Shown here: one piece after another, positions 16,301 through 22,847 of the stretch | Position numbering within the stretch: position 1 is the first letter of the stretch | How the letters are laid out: each line of letters opens with the position of its first letter | Translations under genes and position numbers: made by a program | The notes under the pieces: generated by a model | What the model was told of the DNA's origin: nothing | Seen by the model: only the letters and a program-made list of their open reading frames with translations | Database searches by the model: none | Origin: Streptomyces flavidovirens DSM 40150 | Lineage (GTDB): Bacteria; Actinomycetota; Actinomycetes; Streptomycetales; Streptomycetaceae | Direction: 5' to 3' | DNA length: 64,000 nucleotides | Assembly: GCF_000429085.1 (NCBI RefSeq) | Contig: NZ_AUBE01000028.1 | Location: 1-64,000, forward strand

Positions 16301-17441
16301 ACGTCCCACCGTCGCCGGCGTGGCCCAGGCGCTGCTCTACGCCCGCCGCCGGCTTGCCATCGACGATCTGACCGAGGCCCTCGTCGACAGCGCGCACCCC
16401 CGCGCCGACGAACTGCTCGCCGCCCTCGCCGAGGAGGAGCCGTCCGCGCTCTGCCGGGCCGTCGACCGCTGGTCCCACGACGGCGAGCGGCCGGCCCGCC
16501 GGGTCGCCGCCGCGACGTACGGGCTCACCACCGCGCCGTACGTCACGACGGACGCCGACCGCGAACTGCTCAGGTATGCCGCGCTCTCCCTCCTCGCCCG
16601 GCCGGGCGACAGCGCCCTGCACGGCCTCGCTCTCGGCCTGCTCGTACGGGATCCGGACACCCGGCCGCACTGTCTGGCGCAGGCGCTGGCGGCGTTCACC
16701 GGTGACGGTTCGCGGCTGCCCGCCACCGCCCTCGCCGCCGCGCTCACCACCCACCCCGAGCCCGTTCTCGCCGCTTTCCGGGCCCGTCTGGCGCGCGGCG
16801 GAGAGGGCGCGGGCGACGTACTGCGCGCGCTCGCCGACGTCAGTACGCCCGCCCTCGCCCGCCGCTGCGCCGCCCTCGTCCGCGAGTACGCCGGCCGCCA
16901 CCCCGACGGTGCCGCGCACGCCGCCGCGTTCGTGGACCGGCGCCTGGAACACGGCCCTGCGGCCCGCGCCGTCCTCTATCCCCTGGTCACGGGCCTGCTG
17001 CGGAACCACCCCGGCCACCTGCCGCGCGCCCTCGCCCCCGTGCTCGCCGCACCCGGCAGCCGGGCCTCACGGCCGCTGCGGGCCGAGCTGCTCGACGCAC
17101 TCCTGGAGAGGTACGGAGCGCGGGACCCCGGCGTTCTGGAGGCGGTGCTGCTGGCCGCCGCCACCGGCGCCCGGCGCAGGGGCGATGCCCGGACCAGGGA
17201 CCTCGTACACCGCACCGGGCTGCTCCTGGTCCGTACGCCCGAGGGTGCGGCCTGCTTCGACCGGCTGCTGGCCGGGCTCTGCCGCGAGATCCCCGGATTC
17301 GCGGCGCTCGTCACCGGCTGGCTGGCCGCCGCGCCCCGCGAGTGGGAGGCGCTGGTGGGGCCGAGCGCCCGCAGGACGGTCGAGAGCCTGGAGGACGCGT
17401 ATACCGATGCGAGCCGCAGGCCTGGGGCATGGCAGTCTTAG
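13311..17441 (+). CDS. Trypsin-like (pseudo)protease fused to a P-loop STAND-like ATPase and helical repeats
   Basis: A 1376-residue protein. Residues 1-235 form a trypsin-like fold: GTGFVADDRGTVVTSHEAV holds the expected His43 and TDLALV holds Asp82. The serine motif GDSGGPV is replaced by PAAGAPVLD with Ala162 in the nucleophile position. Next comes a P-loop ATPase: Walker A GDPGTGRTT at 283-291, and Walker B around 370 (PLLVLLDAPEE). A helical domain, three 42-residue repeats and a long alpha-helical C-terminal half (HEAT-like, Ala/Leu/Arg-rich) follow. Protease-NTPase-repeat proteins are typical of STAND-type signalling or defence proteins; function here is unknown. I chose ATG 13311 because GGGGAGG precedes it. 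ribF follows 44 bases later. Confidence 0.7.
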   Translation: MAVPETALPASPSVTLVRICDPAGRPRGTGFVADDRGTVVTSHEAVDGLTRVVLHAPGEPGGAGERTCLAEADAIIPLPETDLALVRTEGLGVRPVPVAVRDRIETGTYVRLAAGGWREARILRPVTVTYTATDRFHLIDHAVELAMGTAGSDALRLGGPAAGAPVLDAETGAVLAVLGTGLCAERRAAGFAVPLRAAAAAWPDGPLAELLRRNAATVPGFGPDLNLAGALQLTATSAGPGPGRWQGPVERAETAGEFTAFLASSASSAYSVSAGALVFALVGDPGTGRTTELAALAERCAQGPEPAPTLWLRGADLRAGDTSVADAVARALRQAGRIVGASGERSGDPGAATPERVARLARDAGRPLLVLLDAPEEMPRALAQRLPDWTAGTASWLRGAGARLAVACRAEYWEQAGPLYPEGALHRPTRLWTGSWAEPWAGPWDGLPAAVRIGDLTEAEAAHARERYGIPEGTLADASDARHPLTLRLLAEVREALPGDVPGHPSREDVFSAYVDLKCLRIAARLAAAARPTPRGTAVRRLAARVSGQVHEAARRCLGSGRGELDRASFEAIFPWRTGWASAVLTEGLLVPAGSGYRFAHEELADWLQAIHLDVDTALHTLVHEVREAQEAQEAREAQQAGGTREARASERADSPLRPPGPAAPVSFPCGAHADADYEAQQAGGTREARASERADFPFRPPGPAAPVSFPCGAHADADYEAQQAGGTREARASEPADSLLHPPGAAAPVSSPRGAHAGAADWQADEGVGEAGGQVSAVAGGHGAGCWPSATAPVPPHRIGTVVQALLRLGRVHGPPALSRRLMDLVHALDSSPHPPGAESPYAPPGRVQHGRAGGVTEGGSAAPCGSGWWWGSRLLREVLLRVGDAGGYLGVLRALADSISRRSVREGGPQGLGGLAEFGPWFWERVRLAEAERIDLLRRLLPADGAPESGHVPPHGRYLDAVARRLEAAPQAVQPMLCHWFDDGRPLPAADDAEVRPTVAGVAQALLYARRRLAIDDLTEALVDSAHPRADELLAALAEEEPSALCRAVDRWSHDGERPARRVAAATYGLTTAPYVTTDADRELLRYAALSLLARPGDSALHGLALGLLVRDPDTRPHCLAQALAAFTGDGSRLPATALAAALTTHPEPVLAAFRARLARGGEGAGDVLRALADVSTPALARRCAALVREYAGRHPDGAAHAAAFVDRRLEHGPAARAVLYPLVTGLLRNHPGHLPRALAPVLAAPGSRASRPLRAELLDALLERYGARDPGVLEAVLLAAATGARRRGDARTRDLVHRTGLLLVRTPEGAACFDRLLAGLCREIPGFAALVTGWLAAAPREWEALVGPSARRTVESLEDAYTDASRRPGAWQS
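15219..15596 (+). repeat. Three tandem 126-bp repeats inside the large ATPase gene
   Basis: Copies begin at 15219, 15345 and 15471, each encoding 42 residues starting EAQQAGGTREARASE and containing RPPGPAAPVSFP. The first two are almost identical; the third decays at its end. The period keeps the frame. The repeat is Pro/Ala/Glu-rich and probably an unstructured linker between the ATPase and the C-terminal helical half. Confidence 0.9.
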
Positions 17442-17485
17442 ACCTGCGTAATCGGGTTCGAGTTCGGACGAGGAGAGCGGTCACA

Positions 17486-18439
17486 GTGCAGCGCTGGCGT
17501 GGCTTGGAGGACATCCCCCAGGACTGGGGACGCAGCGTCGTCACCATCGGCTCCTACGACGGTGTGCACCGCGGGCACCAGCTGATCATCGGTCGCGCGG
17601 TCGAGCGCGCCCGTGAGCTGGGCGTGCCGTCGGTCGTCGTTACGTTCGATCCGCACCCGAGCGAGGTCGTGCGCCCCGGCAGCCACCCGCCGCTGCTCGC
17701 CCCGCACCACCGGCGCGCCGAACTGATGGCTGAGCTGGGCGTGGACGCGCTGCTGATCCTGCCCTTCACCCAGGAGTTCTCGAAGCTCTCGCCGGCCGAC
17801 TTCATCGTGAAGGTGCTGGTCGACAAGCTGCACGCGCGGGCGGTCATCGAGGGGCCCAACTTCCGCTTCGGGCACCGGGCGGCAGGCAATGTGGCATTCC
17901 TGGCCGAGCTCGGTCAGACGTACGACTACGAGGTCGAGGTCGTCGACCTGTACGTGAGGGGCGAGGCGGGCGGCGGCGAGCCGTTCTCGTCGACGCTGGT
18001 GCGGCGGCTGGTGGCCGAGGGCGACGTCGAAGGCGCCGCGGAGATCCTGGGCCGGCCGCACCGCGTCGAGGGCGTCGTGGTGCGGGGCGCGCAGCGCGGC
18101 CGCGAGCTCGGCTACCCGACGGCGAACGTCGAGACGCTGCCGCACACCGCGATTCCCGCCGACGGGGTGTACGCGGGCTGGCTGACCGTGGAGGGCGAGA
18201 AGATGCCCGCGGCGATCTCGGTCGGCACGAACCCGCAGTTCGACGGCACGGAGCGCACGGTCGAGGCGTACGCCATCGACCGGGTCGGTCTCGACCTGTA
18301 CGGGCTCCACGTCGCCGTCGACTTCCTCGCGTACGTGCGCGGCCAGGAGAAGTTCGAGTCGATCGATGCGCTGCTGGAAGCGATCGGGGCCGACGTGAAG
18401 CGATCGAGCGAGCTCATCGAGGCGTACGAGACGCGGTAG
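17486..18439 (+). CDS. ribF: Bifunctional riboflavin kinase / FAD synthetase
   Basis: A 317-residue RibF, converting riboflavin to FMN and FMN to FAD. The N-terminal nucleotidyltransferase domain shows VVTIGSYDGVHRGHQ and VTFDPHPSEVVRP, and a later PFSSTLVRRLVAEGDVEGAAEILGRPH. The C-terminal kinase domain shows RGRELGYPTANVE and IPADGVYAGW. I chose GTG 17486 since AGGAG at 17471 precedes it and homologues start near QRWRGLEDIP; an in-frame ATG at 17429 overlaps the upstream gene. Its 3' end overlaps the convergent ABC gene by 26 bases. Confidence 0.96.
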   Translation: MQRWRGLEDIPQDWGRSVVTIGSYDGVHRGHQLIIGRAVERARELGVPSVVVTFDPHPSEVVRPGSHPPLLAPHHRRAELMAELGVDALLILPFTQEFSKLSPADFIVKVLVDKLHARAVIEGPNFRFGHRAAGNVAFLAELGQTYDYEVEVVDLYVRGEAGGGEPFSSTLVRRLVAEGDVEGAAEILGRPHRVEGVVVRGAQRGRELGYPTANVETLPHTAIPADGVYAGWLTVEGEKMPAAISVGTNPQFDGTERTVEAYAIDRVGLDLYGLHVAVDFLAYVRGQEKFESIDALLEAIGADVKRSSELIEAYETR

Positions 18440-19475
18440 CCGTCCCCTCCTTTCCCGACCCCTCCTTCCCCAGCGTCGCCTTCCCCGGGCGGTCCGCCCG
18501 CAGGGCCGCCGCCCAGTGGCAGGCGACCTGCGCTTCGCCGTCGCCGGTCAGGACCGGCAGGAGCGTCGTACGACAGTCGGCGGCGACGCCCGTACGCTCC
18601 GCCTCGCCCGACGCGAGCACCTGGCAGCGGGCGTGGAAGCGGCAGCCGCCGGGGACGCGGGACGGGTCCGGGGGCTCACCCGTGAGGACGACCGGCACTT
18701 CGCCGGATTCCGGCAGCACGGACAACAGGGCCTGGGTGTATGGATGCTGAGGCGCCGTCAGTACCTGCTCGGCCGGGCCGCTCTCCACGATCCGGCCCAG
18801 GTACATCACCGCCACCCGGTCCGCGATGTTCCACGCCAGCCCGAGGTCGTGGGTCACGACCAGTGCGGAGAGGCCGAGTTCGTCGCGCAGCGACAGCAGG
18901 AGTGCCAGGATCTCGCCCCGTACGGACGCGTCGAGTGACGCCACGGGCTCGTCGGCGACGATGAGTTCGGGTTCGAGTACGAGCGCGCCGGCGATGACGA
19001 CGCGCTGGCGCTGGCCGCCGGAGAGCTCGTGCGGGTACCGCAGGAAGAACCGCTCGGGGGGCCTGAGCCCGGCACGGGACAGCGCCCCGGCGACGGCCTC
19101 GCGCTCGTCGCCGGCGTAACCGTGGATCCGCAGGCCTTCCGCCACGGCGTCGTACACGGTGTGACGCGGATTGAGTGAGCCGCTCGGGTCCTGGAGCACG
19201 AGCTGGACGCGCTTGCGGTACGCCTTGAGGGAACGCGAGCCGTAGTCGAGGGGCGCACCGCCGAAGGTGACCTGGCCGGAGGTGGGCGGTACGAGGCCGA
19301 GCAGGGAGCGGGCGAGCGTGGTCTTGCCGCAGCCGGACTCGCCGACCAGCGCGACGATCTCGCCGGGGCGGATGTCGAGATCGACACCGTCGACGGCACG
19401 GGCGGTTGCCGCGCCACGCCGCCCGGGGAAGGCGACGTGGAGTCCGGCGGCGGAGAGGAGGGGGGTGGTGGTCAT
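18414..19475 (-). CDS. Oligopeptide/dipeptide-type ABC transporter ATPase (second ATPase, DppF/OppF-like)
   Basis: A 353-residue ATPase: Walker A GESGCGKTT, Q-loop QDPSGSLNP, signature LSGGQRQRV, Walker B LIVADEP, switch His in VTHDLGL. The C-terminal oligopeptide-transporter extension is present (HPYTQALLSVLPE... PGGCRFHARC, with cysteines as in OppD/F families). It powers import with the partner genes upstream on the minus strand, but is separated from them by a 395-bp repeat-filled gap. It ends inside the 3' end of ribF (convergent overlap). Confidence 0.92.
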   Translation of the reverse strand: MTTTPLLSAAGLHVAFPGRRGAATARAVDGVDLDIRPGEIVALVGESGCGKTTLARSLLGLVPPTSGQVTFGGAPLDYGSRSLKAYRKRVQLVLQDPSGSLNPRHTVYDAVAEGLRIHGYAGDEREAVAGALSRAGLRPPERFFLRYPHELSGGQRQRVVIAGALVLEPELIVADEPVASLDASVRGEILALLLSLRDELGLSALVVTHDLGLAWNIADRVAVMYLGRIVESGPAEQVLTAPQHPYTQALLSVLPESGEVPVVLTGEPPDPSRVPGGCRFHARCQVLASGEAERTGVAADCRTTLLPVLTGDGEAQVACHWAAALRADRPGKATLGKEGSGKEGTATASRTPR

Positions 19476-19556
19476 AACAGGCTCCGGTGGGTTGTGGAGT
19501 GGTCAGGGTGGGTGGGCGGCGGCGGCGACGGCGGTGCGGGCGGGGCGCGGGTATCC

Positions 19557-19682
19557 GCTGCGCGGGGCCGTTCCCCACCCCGCCCCTTCCCGCTGTGACA
19601 CTTTGCGGCTCCGCCGCGTGAGGGGCTCCGCCCCAGACCCCGGACGCCCTACGGGCGTGTCCTCAAACGCCGGACGGGCTGG
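19557..19682 (-). repeat. Intergenic G/C-rich repeat element, copy B (inverted)
   Basis: Reverse complement of the element at 3851-3965, nearly base for base over about 110 bp, but with about 15 extra bases after the TTTGAGGA motif. Together with copies at 19701-19747 and 19764-19850 it fills the 395-bp gap between the two ABC ATPase genes; nothing coding is seen in that gap. Confidence 0.85.
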
Positions 19683-19700
19683 ATGGTAGCCGCAACCAAA

Positions 19701-19747
19701 TCCAGCCCCTCCGGCGTTTGAGGAGCGGGGTCTGGGGCGGAGCCCCA
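19701..19747 (+). repeat. Intergenic G/C-rich repeat element, copy C (short)
   Basis: Carries the first half only: CTCCGGCGTTTGAGGAGCGG, then the GGGGTCTGGGGCGGAGCCCC hairpin. Direct orientation relative to copy A. Confidence 0.85.
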
Positions 19748-19763
19748 GCAACCCCCGCCGCAT

Positions 19764-19850
19764 TCAGCCCGTCCGGCGTTTGAGGACCGGGGTCTGGGGC
19801 AGCGCCCCAGTTCGGGAAGGGGCGGGGTGGGGAAAGGGACCGCGCAGCGG
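19764..19850 (+). repeat. Intergenic G/C-rich repeat element, copy D
   Basis: Direct-orientation copy lacking the GCGGCGGAGCCGC-AAAGTGTCACA middle: the hairpin part (here GGGGTCTGGGGCAGCGCCCC) runs straight into the AAGGGGCGGGGTGGGGAAAG part. It ends 20 bases from the end of the ABC ATPase gene at 19871. Confidence 0.85.
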
Positions 19851-19870
19851 ACGCAGCGCACCGCACCCCC

Positions 19871-20860
19871 TCACGCCGGCGGCAGCCCCGGCGCCGGCAC
19901 CGCCGCCACCCGCACGCACGCCGCCAGCCGCCCCACCCCCGCCTCCCGCAACGCCGGGTCCTCCGTGGCGCACTCGTCCAGCGCGACGGGGCAGCGCGGG
20001 TGGAACGTACAGCCGGGCGGCAGCGCCGACGGGTCCGGCGGGTCGCCCGGCAGGCCGCGCGGGGCCCGGCGCGAAGCGGGATCGCCGATGCGGGGGAACG
20101 CCGCCGACAGGGCCAGGCCGTACGGATGCTGCGCGTCGGTGAAGACCTGGTCCGCCGGGCCCTCCTCGACGACCCTCCCGGCGTACATCACTGCGAGCCG
20201 GTCGCATGTGTCGGCCAGCACCGACAGATCGTGGCTGATCATCAGCAGACTGATGTCGTTGTCCGCCACCAGTTGCCCGATCAGCCGCAGAATCTGCGCC
20301 TGGATCATCACGTCCAGCGCCGTCGTCGGTTCGTCCGCCACGATCAGCCGCGGGTCGCACGCGAGCGCCATCGCGATCATCACGCGCTGCCGCTGCCCGC
20401 CGGACAGCTCGTGCGGATACGCGTCGGCGCGCGCGGCCGGCAGCCCCACCTGCTCCAGGAGATCTCCGGCCCGCCGCCGCGCGGCCGCGGCGGTGGACTT
20501 GCCGTGCAGCAGCACCGGCTCGGCGATCTGCTCCCCGACCCGGTGCACGGCGTTCAGCGAGTGCATCGCGCCCTGGAAGACGATCGAGGCGCCCGCCCAC
20601 CGTACGGCCCGCAGCCGCCCCCATCTCATGGTGAGGACGTCCTCACCGTCCAGCAGGATCTCACCGCTCAGGTTCGCCGAAGCGGGAAGCAGTCGCAGCA
20701 GCGCGAGCGCCAGCGTCGACTTGCCGCAGCCGGATTCGCCTGCGATGCCGAGCTTCTGACCGGCCGACAGCTTCAGGTCCACGCCGCGTACGGCGCGCGT
20801 CCCGGCGCCGTACGTCACGTGCAGGTTCCTCACTTCCAGCAAGGGGCCCGGTGTGCTCAT
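19871..20860 (-). CDS. Oligopeptide/dipeptide-type ABC transporter ATPase (first ATPase, DppD/OppD-like)
   Basis: A 329-residue ATPase: Walker A GESGCGKST, signature LSGGQRQRV, Walker B LIVADEP, switch ISHDLSV, and the oligopeptide-family tail with CTFHPRCP. The segment FQGAMHSLNAVHRVGEQIAEP is characteristic of the DppD branch. The start at ATG 20860 overlaps the permease stop (ATGA), so it is translationally coupled. It pairs with the ATPase at 18414-19475 to energise the two permeases. The ORF extends further upstream in frame but that part is shadow. Confidence 0.93.
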   Translation of the reverse strand: MSTPGPLLEVRNLHVTYGAGTRAVRGVDLKLSAGQKLGIAGESGCGKSTLALALLRLLPASANLSGEILLDGEDVLTMRWGRLRAVRWAGASIVFQGAMHSLNAVHRVGEQIAEPVLLHGKSTAAAARRRAGDLLEQVGLPAARADAYPHELSGGQRQRVMIAMALACDPRLIVADEPTTALDVMIQAQILRLIGQLVADNDISLLMISHDLSVLADTCDRLAVMYAGRVVEEGPADQVFTDAQHPYGLALSAAFPRIGDPASRRAPRGLPGDPPDPSALPPGCTFHPRCPVALDECATEDPALREAGVGRLAACVRVAAVPAPGLPPA

Positions 20861-21777
20861 CGGTTCGACACTCCCAGCTTCGGGTTCAGGACGGACTCCA
20901 CCGCGCGCCCGCACAGCGTGAACGCCAGCGCGACGAGCGCGATGGCGATGCCGGGCGGCGCCAGGTACCACCAGTGCCCGGACGAGACCGCGCCCGCCTC
21001 CCGCGCGTCCTGGAGCATGCCGCCCCACGAGACGACGTCCGGGTCGCCGAGGCCGAGGAAGGCGAGTGTCGCCTCGGTCAGGATGGCGTAGGAGATGCCC
21101 AGCGTGGTCTGGGCGAGGACCAGTGGCATGACGTTCGGCAGGACGTGGCGGGTCATGATGTGCCCGTGGCCGCCGCCGAGCGCGGTCGCCCGCTCGATGT
21201 ACGGACGCGACTCGACGGCCAGCGTCTGTGCTCGCACCAGCCGGGCCGTCGTCGGCCAGGTGGTGACGCCGATCGCCAGGATCACCGTCCACACACTGCG
21301 CGACATCACCGTGGCCAGCACGATCGCGAGCACCAGCGTCGGCATCACCAGGAACCAGTCGGTGATCCGCATGATCAGGGTCGAGAACCAGCCGCCGAAG
21401 TGCCCCGCGACGATGCCCACGAGCGTACCGATGGCCACCGACAGCGCGGCCGCCATCAGCCCGACCGTGAGGGAGATCCGCGCGCCCCAGACCAGCAGGC
21501 CGAGCAGCGAGCGCCCGAACTGGTCTGTTCCCAGGGGGAATTCGGCGCTTGGGGACTCCAGCGCCGCCCCTGGAGCGTTCGTCACACTCTGTACGTCGCT
21601 GCCGGCGAGCAGCGGCGCGGCGAGCGCCACCAGCGCGATCACGGCGAGGGCGCAGAGCCCGAAGAGGCCCGCCCGGTGCGTACGGTACGAACGCCAGAAC
21701 CGGGCCACGGAGCTGCGGCGTCGCGCCCGGGCGAGGGCGGAGGCGGTCTGAGCGGCGGTCGCGGCAGGAGCAGTCAT
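20857..21777 (-). CDS. ABC transporter permease, DppC/OppC-like
   Basis: A 306-residue inner-membrane permease. A cytoplasmic N-terminus is followed by a first helix (LFGLCALAVIALVALAAPLLAG) and the conserved FPLGTDQFGRSLLGLLVWGARISL segment that marks DppC-type subunits. Then come further helices and the EAA-like loop ERATALGGGHGHIMTRHVLPN that contacts the ATPase. The start at ATG 21777 overlaps the upstream permease stop, and the stop overlaps the next start, both as ATGA. Confidence 0.93.
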   Translation of the reverse strand: MTAPAATAAQTASALARARRRSSVARFWRSYRTHRAGLFGLCALAVIALVALAAPLLAGSDVQSVTNAPGAALESPSAEFPLGTDQFGRSLLGLLVWGARISLTVGLMAAALSVAIGTLVGIVAGHFGGWFSTLIMRITDWFLVMPTLVLAIVLATVMSRSVWTVILAIGVTTWPTTARLVRAQTLAVESRPYIERATALGGGHGHIMTRHVLPNVMPLVLAQTTLGISYAILTEATLAFLGLGDPDVVSWGGMLQDAREAGAVSSGHWWYLAPPGIAIALVALAFTLCGRAVESVLNPKLGVSNR

Positions 21778-22844
21778 CGGCCCACCCGGGGATCGAGCAG
21801 CGGATAGAGCAGGTCGGCGAGAAGATTCATCAGGATCATCGCGCCGGCGAAGACGACGAACAGCCCCTGTACCAGCGGCAGGTCGGGCACGCTCAGCGCC
21901 TGGTAGAAGAGACCACCGAGCCCCGGCCAGGAGAACACGGTCTCGACGAGGATCGAACCGGCCGCCACATGGCCGAGGTTGATGAAGACCATGGTGACGG
22001 TGGGCAGCAGGGCGTTCGGTACGGCGTGATGGCGCCGCACCAGGTCGTCGCGCAGCCCCTTCGCGCGCGCCGTCGTCAGGTAGTCGCTGCCCATCTCGTC
22101 GAGCAGCGAGGCCCGCATGACCAGCAGCGTCTGCGCGTAGCCCACCGCGACCAGGGTCACGACGGGCAGTGCCATGTGGTGCGCCACATCGGCGACGTAC
22201 GCGAAACCGGTCGCGCCGCCCGACTCCATGCCGCCCGTGGGGAACATGCCGGGGATCGGGCCGATGCCCACCGAGAAGGTGATGATCAGCAGCAGGCCGA
22301 GCCAGAACGACGGCACGGACCACAGCGTGAGGGCCACGCCGGTGTTGACCTTGTCGCCGAGCCGGCCGCGGTGCCATGCGGAACGCGTGCCGAGCCACAG
22401 GCCGAGCACCGAGTAGATGACGACGGCCACGCCGGTCAGCAGCAGGGTCGCGGGCAGCTTCTGCGCGATCAGCTCACCGACCGGCGCGTGGAACTGGTAC
22501 GAGATGCCCAGATCACCGCTCAGAGCCTTGACGCAGTAGCCGGTGAACTGCTGCCACACCGGCAGGTCCAGGCCGAACTGGTGGCGCAGAGACGCCAGTT
22601 GCTCGGCCGACACCTGGCGGCCGTGCGTCATGGTACGCACCGGGTCACCCGGAATGATCCGGAAGAGGAAGAAGCTCGTGACGAGTACGGCGAAGAGCGA
22701 GACGGCCGCGCCGCCCAGCTTTCCGGCGACGTACAGCAGATAGGCACGGGCGGAGCGGGCGCGGGGGCCGGACGGCCCGGTCTTCACCGGGACCGGGCCG
22801 TCGGCCGTACCCTCCGCGAGGGGGGCGGTGCTTGCAGTGCTCAT
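21774..22844 (-). CDS. ABC transporter permease, DppB/OppB-like
   Basis: A 356-residue permease. The first helix LGGAAVSLFAVLVTSFFLFRIIPGDPVRTM matches the DppB N-terminus, and the EAA-like loop is visible at DYLTTARAKGLRDDLVRRHHAVPNALLP. A longer N-terminal cytoplasmic tail (about 35 residues, Thr/Gly/Pro/Ala-rich) is present. It forms the transmembrane pore with the DppC-like subunit and lies 3 bases after the binding-protein gene. Confidence 0.93.
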   Translation of the reverse strand: MSTASTAPLAEGTADGPVPVKTGPSGPRARSARAYLLYVAGKLGGAAVSLFAVLVTSFFLFRIIPGDPVRTMTHGRQVSAEQLASLRHQFGLDLPVWQQFTGYCVKALSGDLGISYQFHAPVGELIAQKLPATLLLTGVAVVIYSVLGLWLGTRSAWHRGRLGDKVNTGVALTLWSVPSFWLGLLLIITFSVGIGPIPGMFPTGGMESGGATGFAYVADVAHHMALPVVTLVAVGYAQTLLVMRASLLDEMGSDYLTTARAKGLRDDLVRRHHAVPNALLPTVTMVFINLGHVAAGSILVETVFSWPGLGGLFYQALSVPDLPLVQGLFVVFAGAMILMNLLADLLYPLLDPRVGR

Positions 22845-22847
22845 GGA

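Noticed and set aside
11817..17018. A 1733-codon open frame on the minus strand opposite rbfA, truB and the ATPase fusion
   Set aside because: It is a G/C-bias shadow: it runs through four unrelated plus-strand genes, is rich in Arg/Pro/Gly, and shows no family motif.
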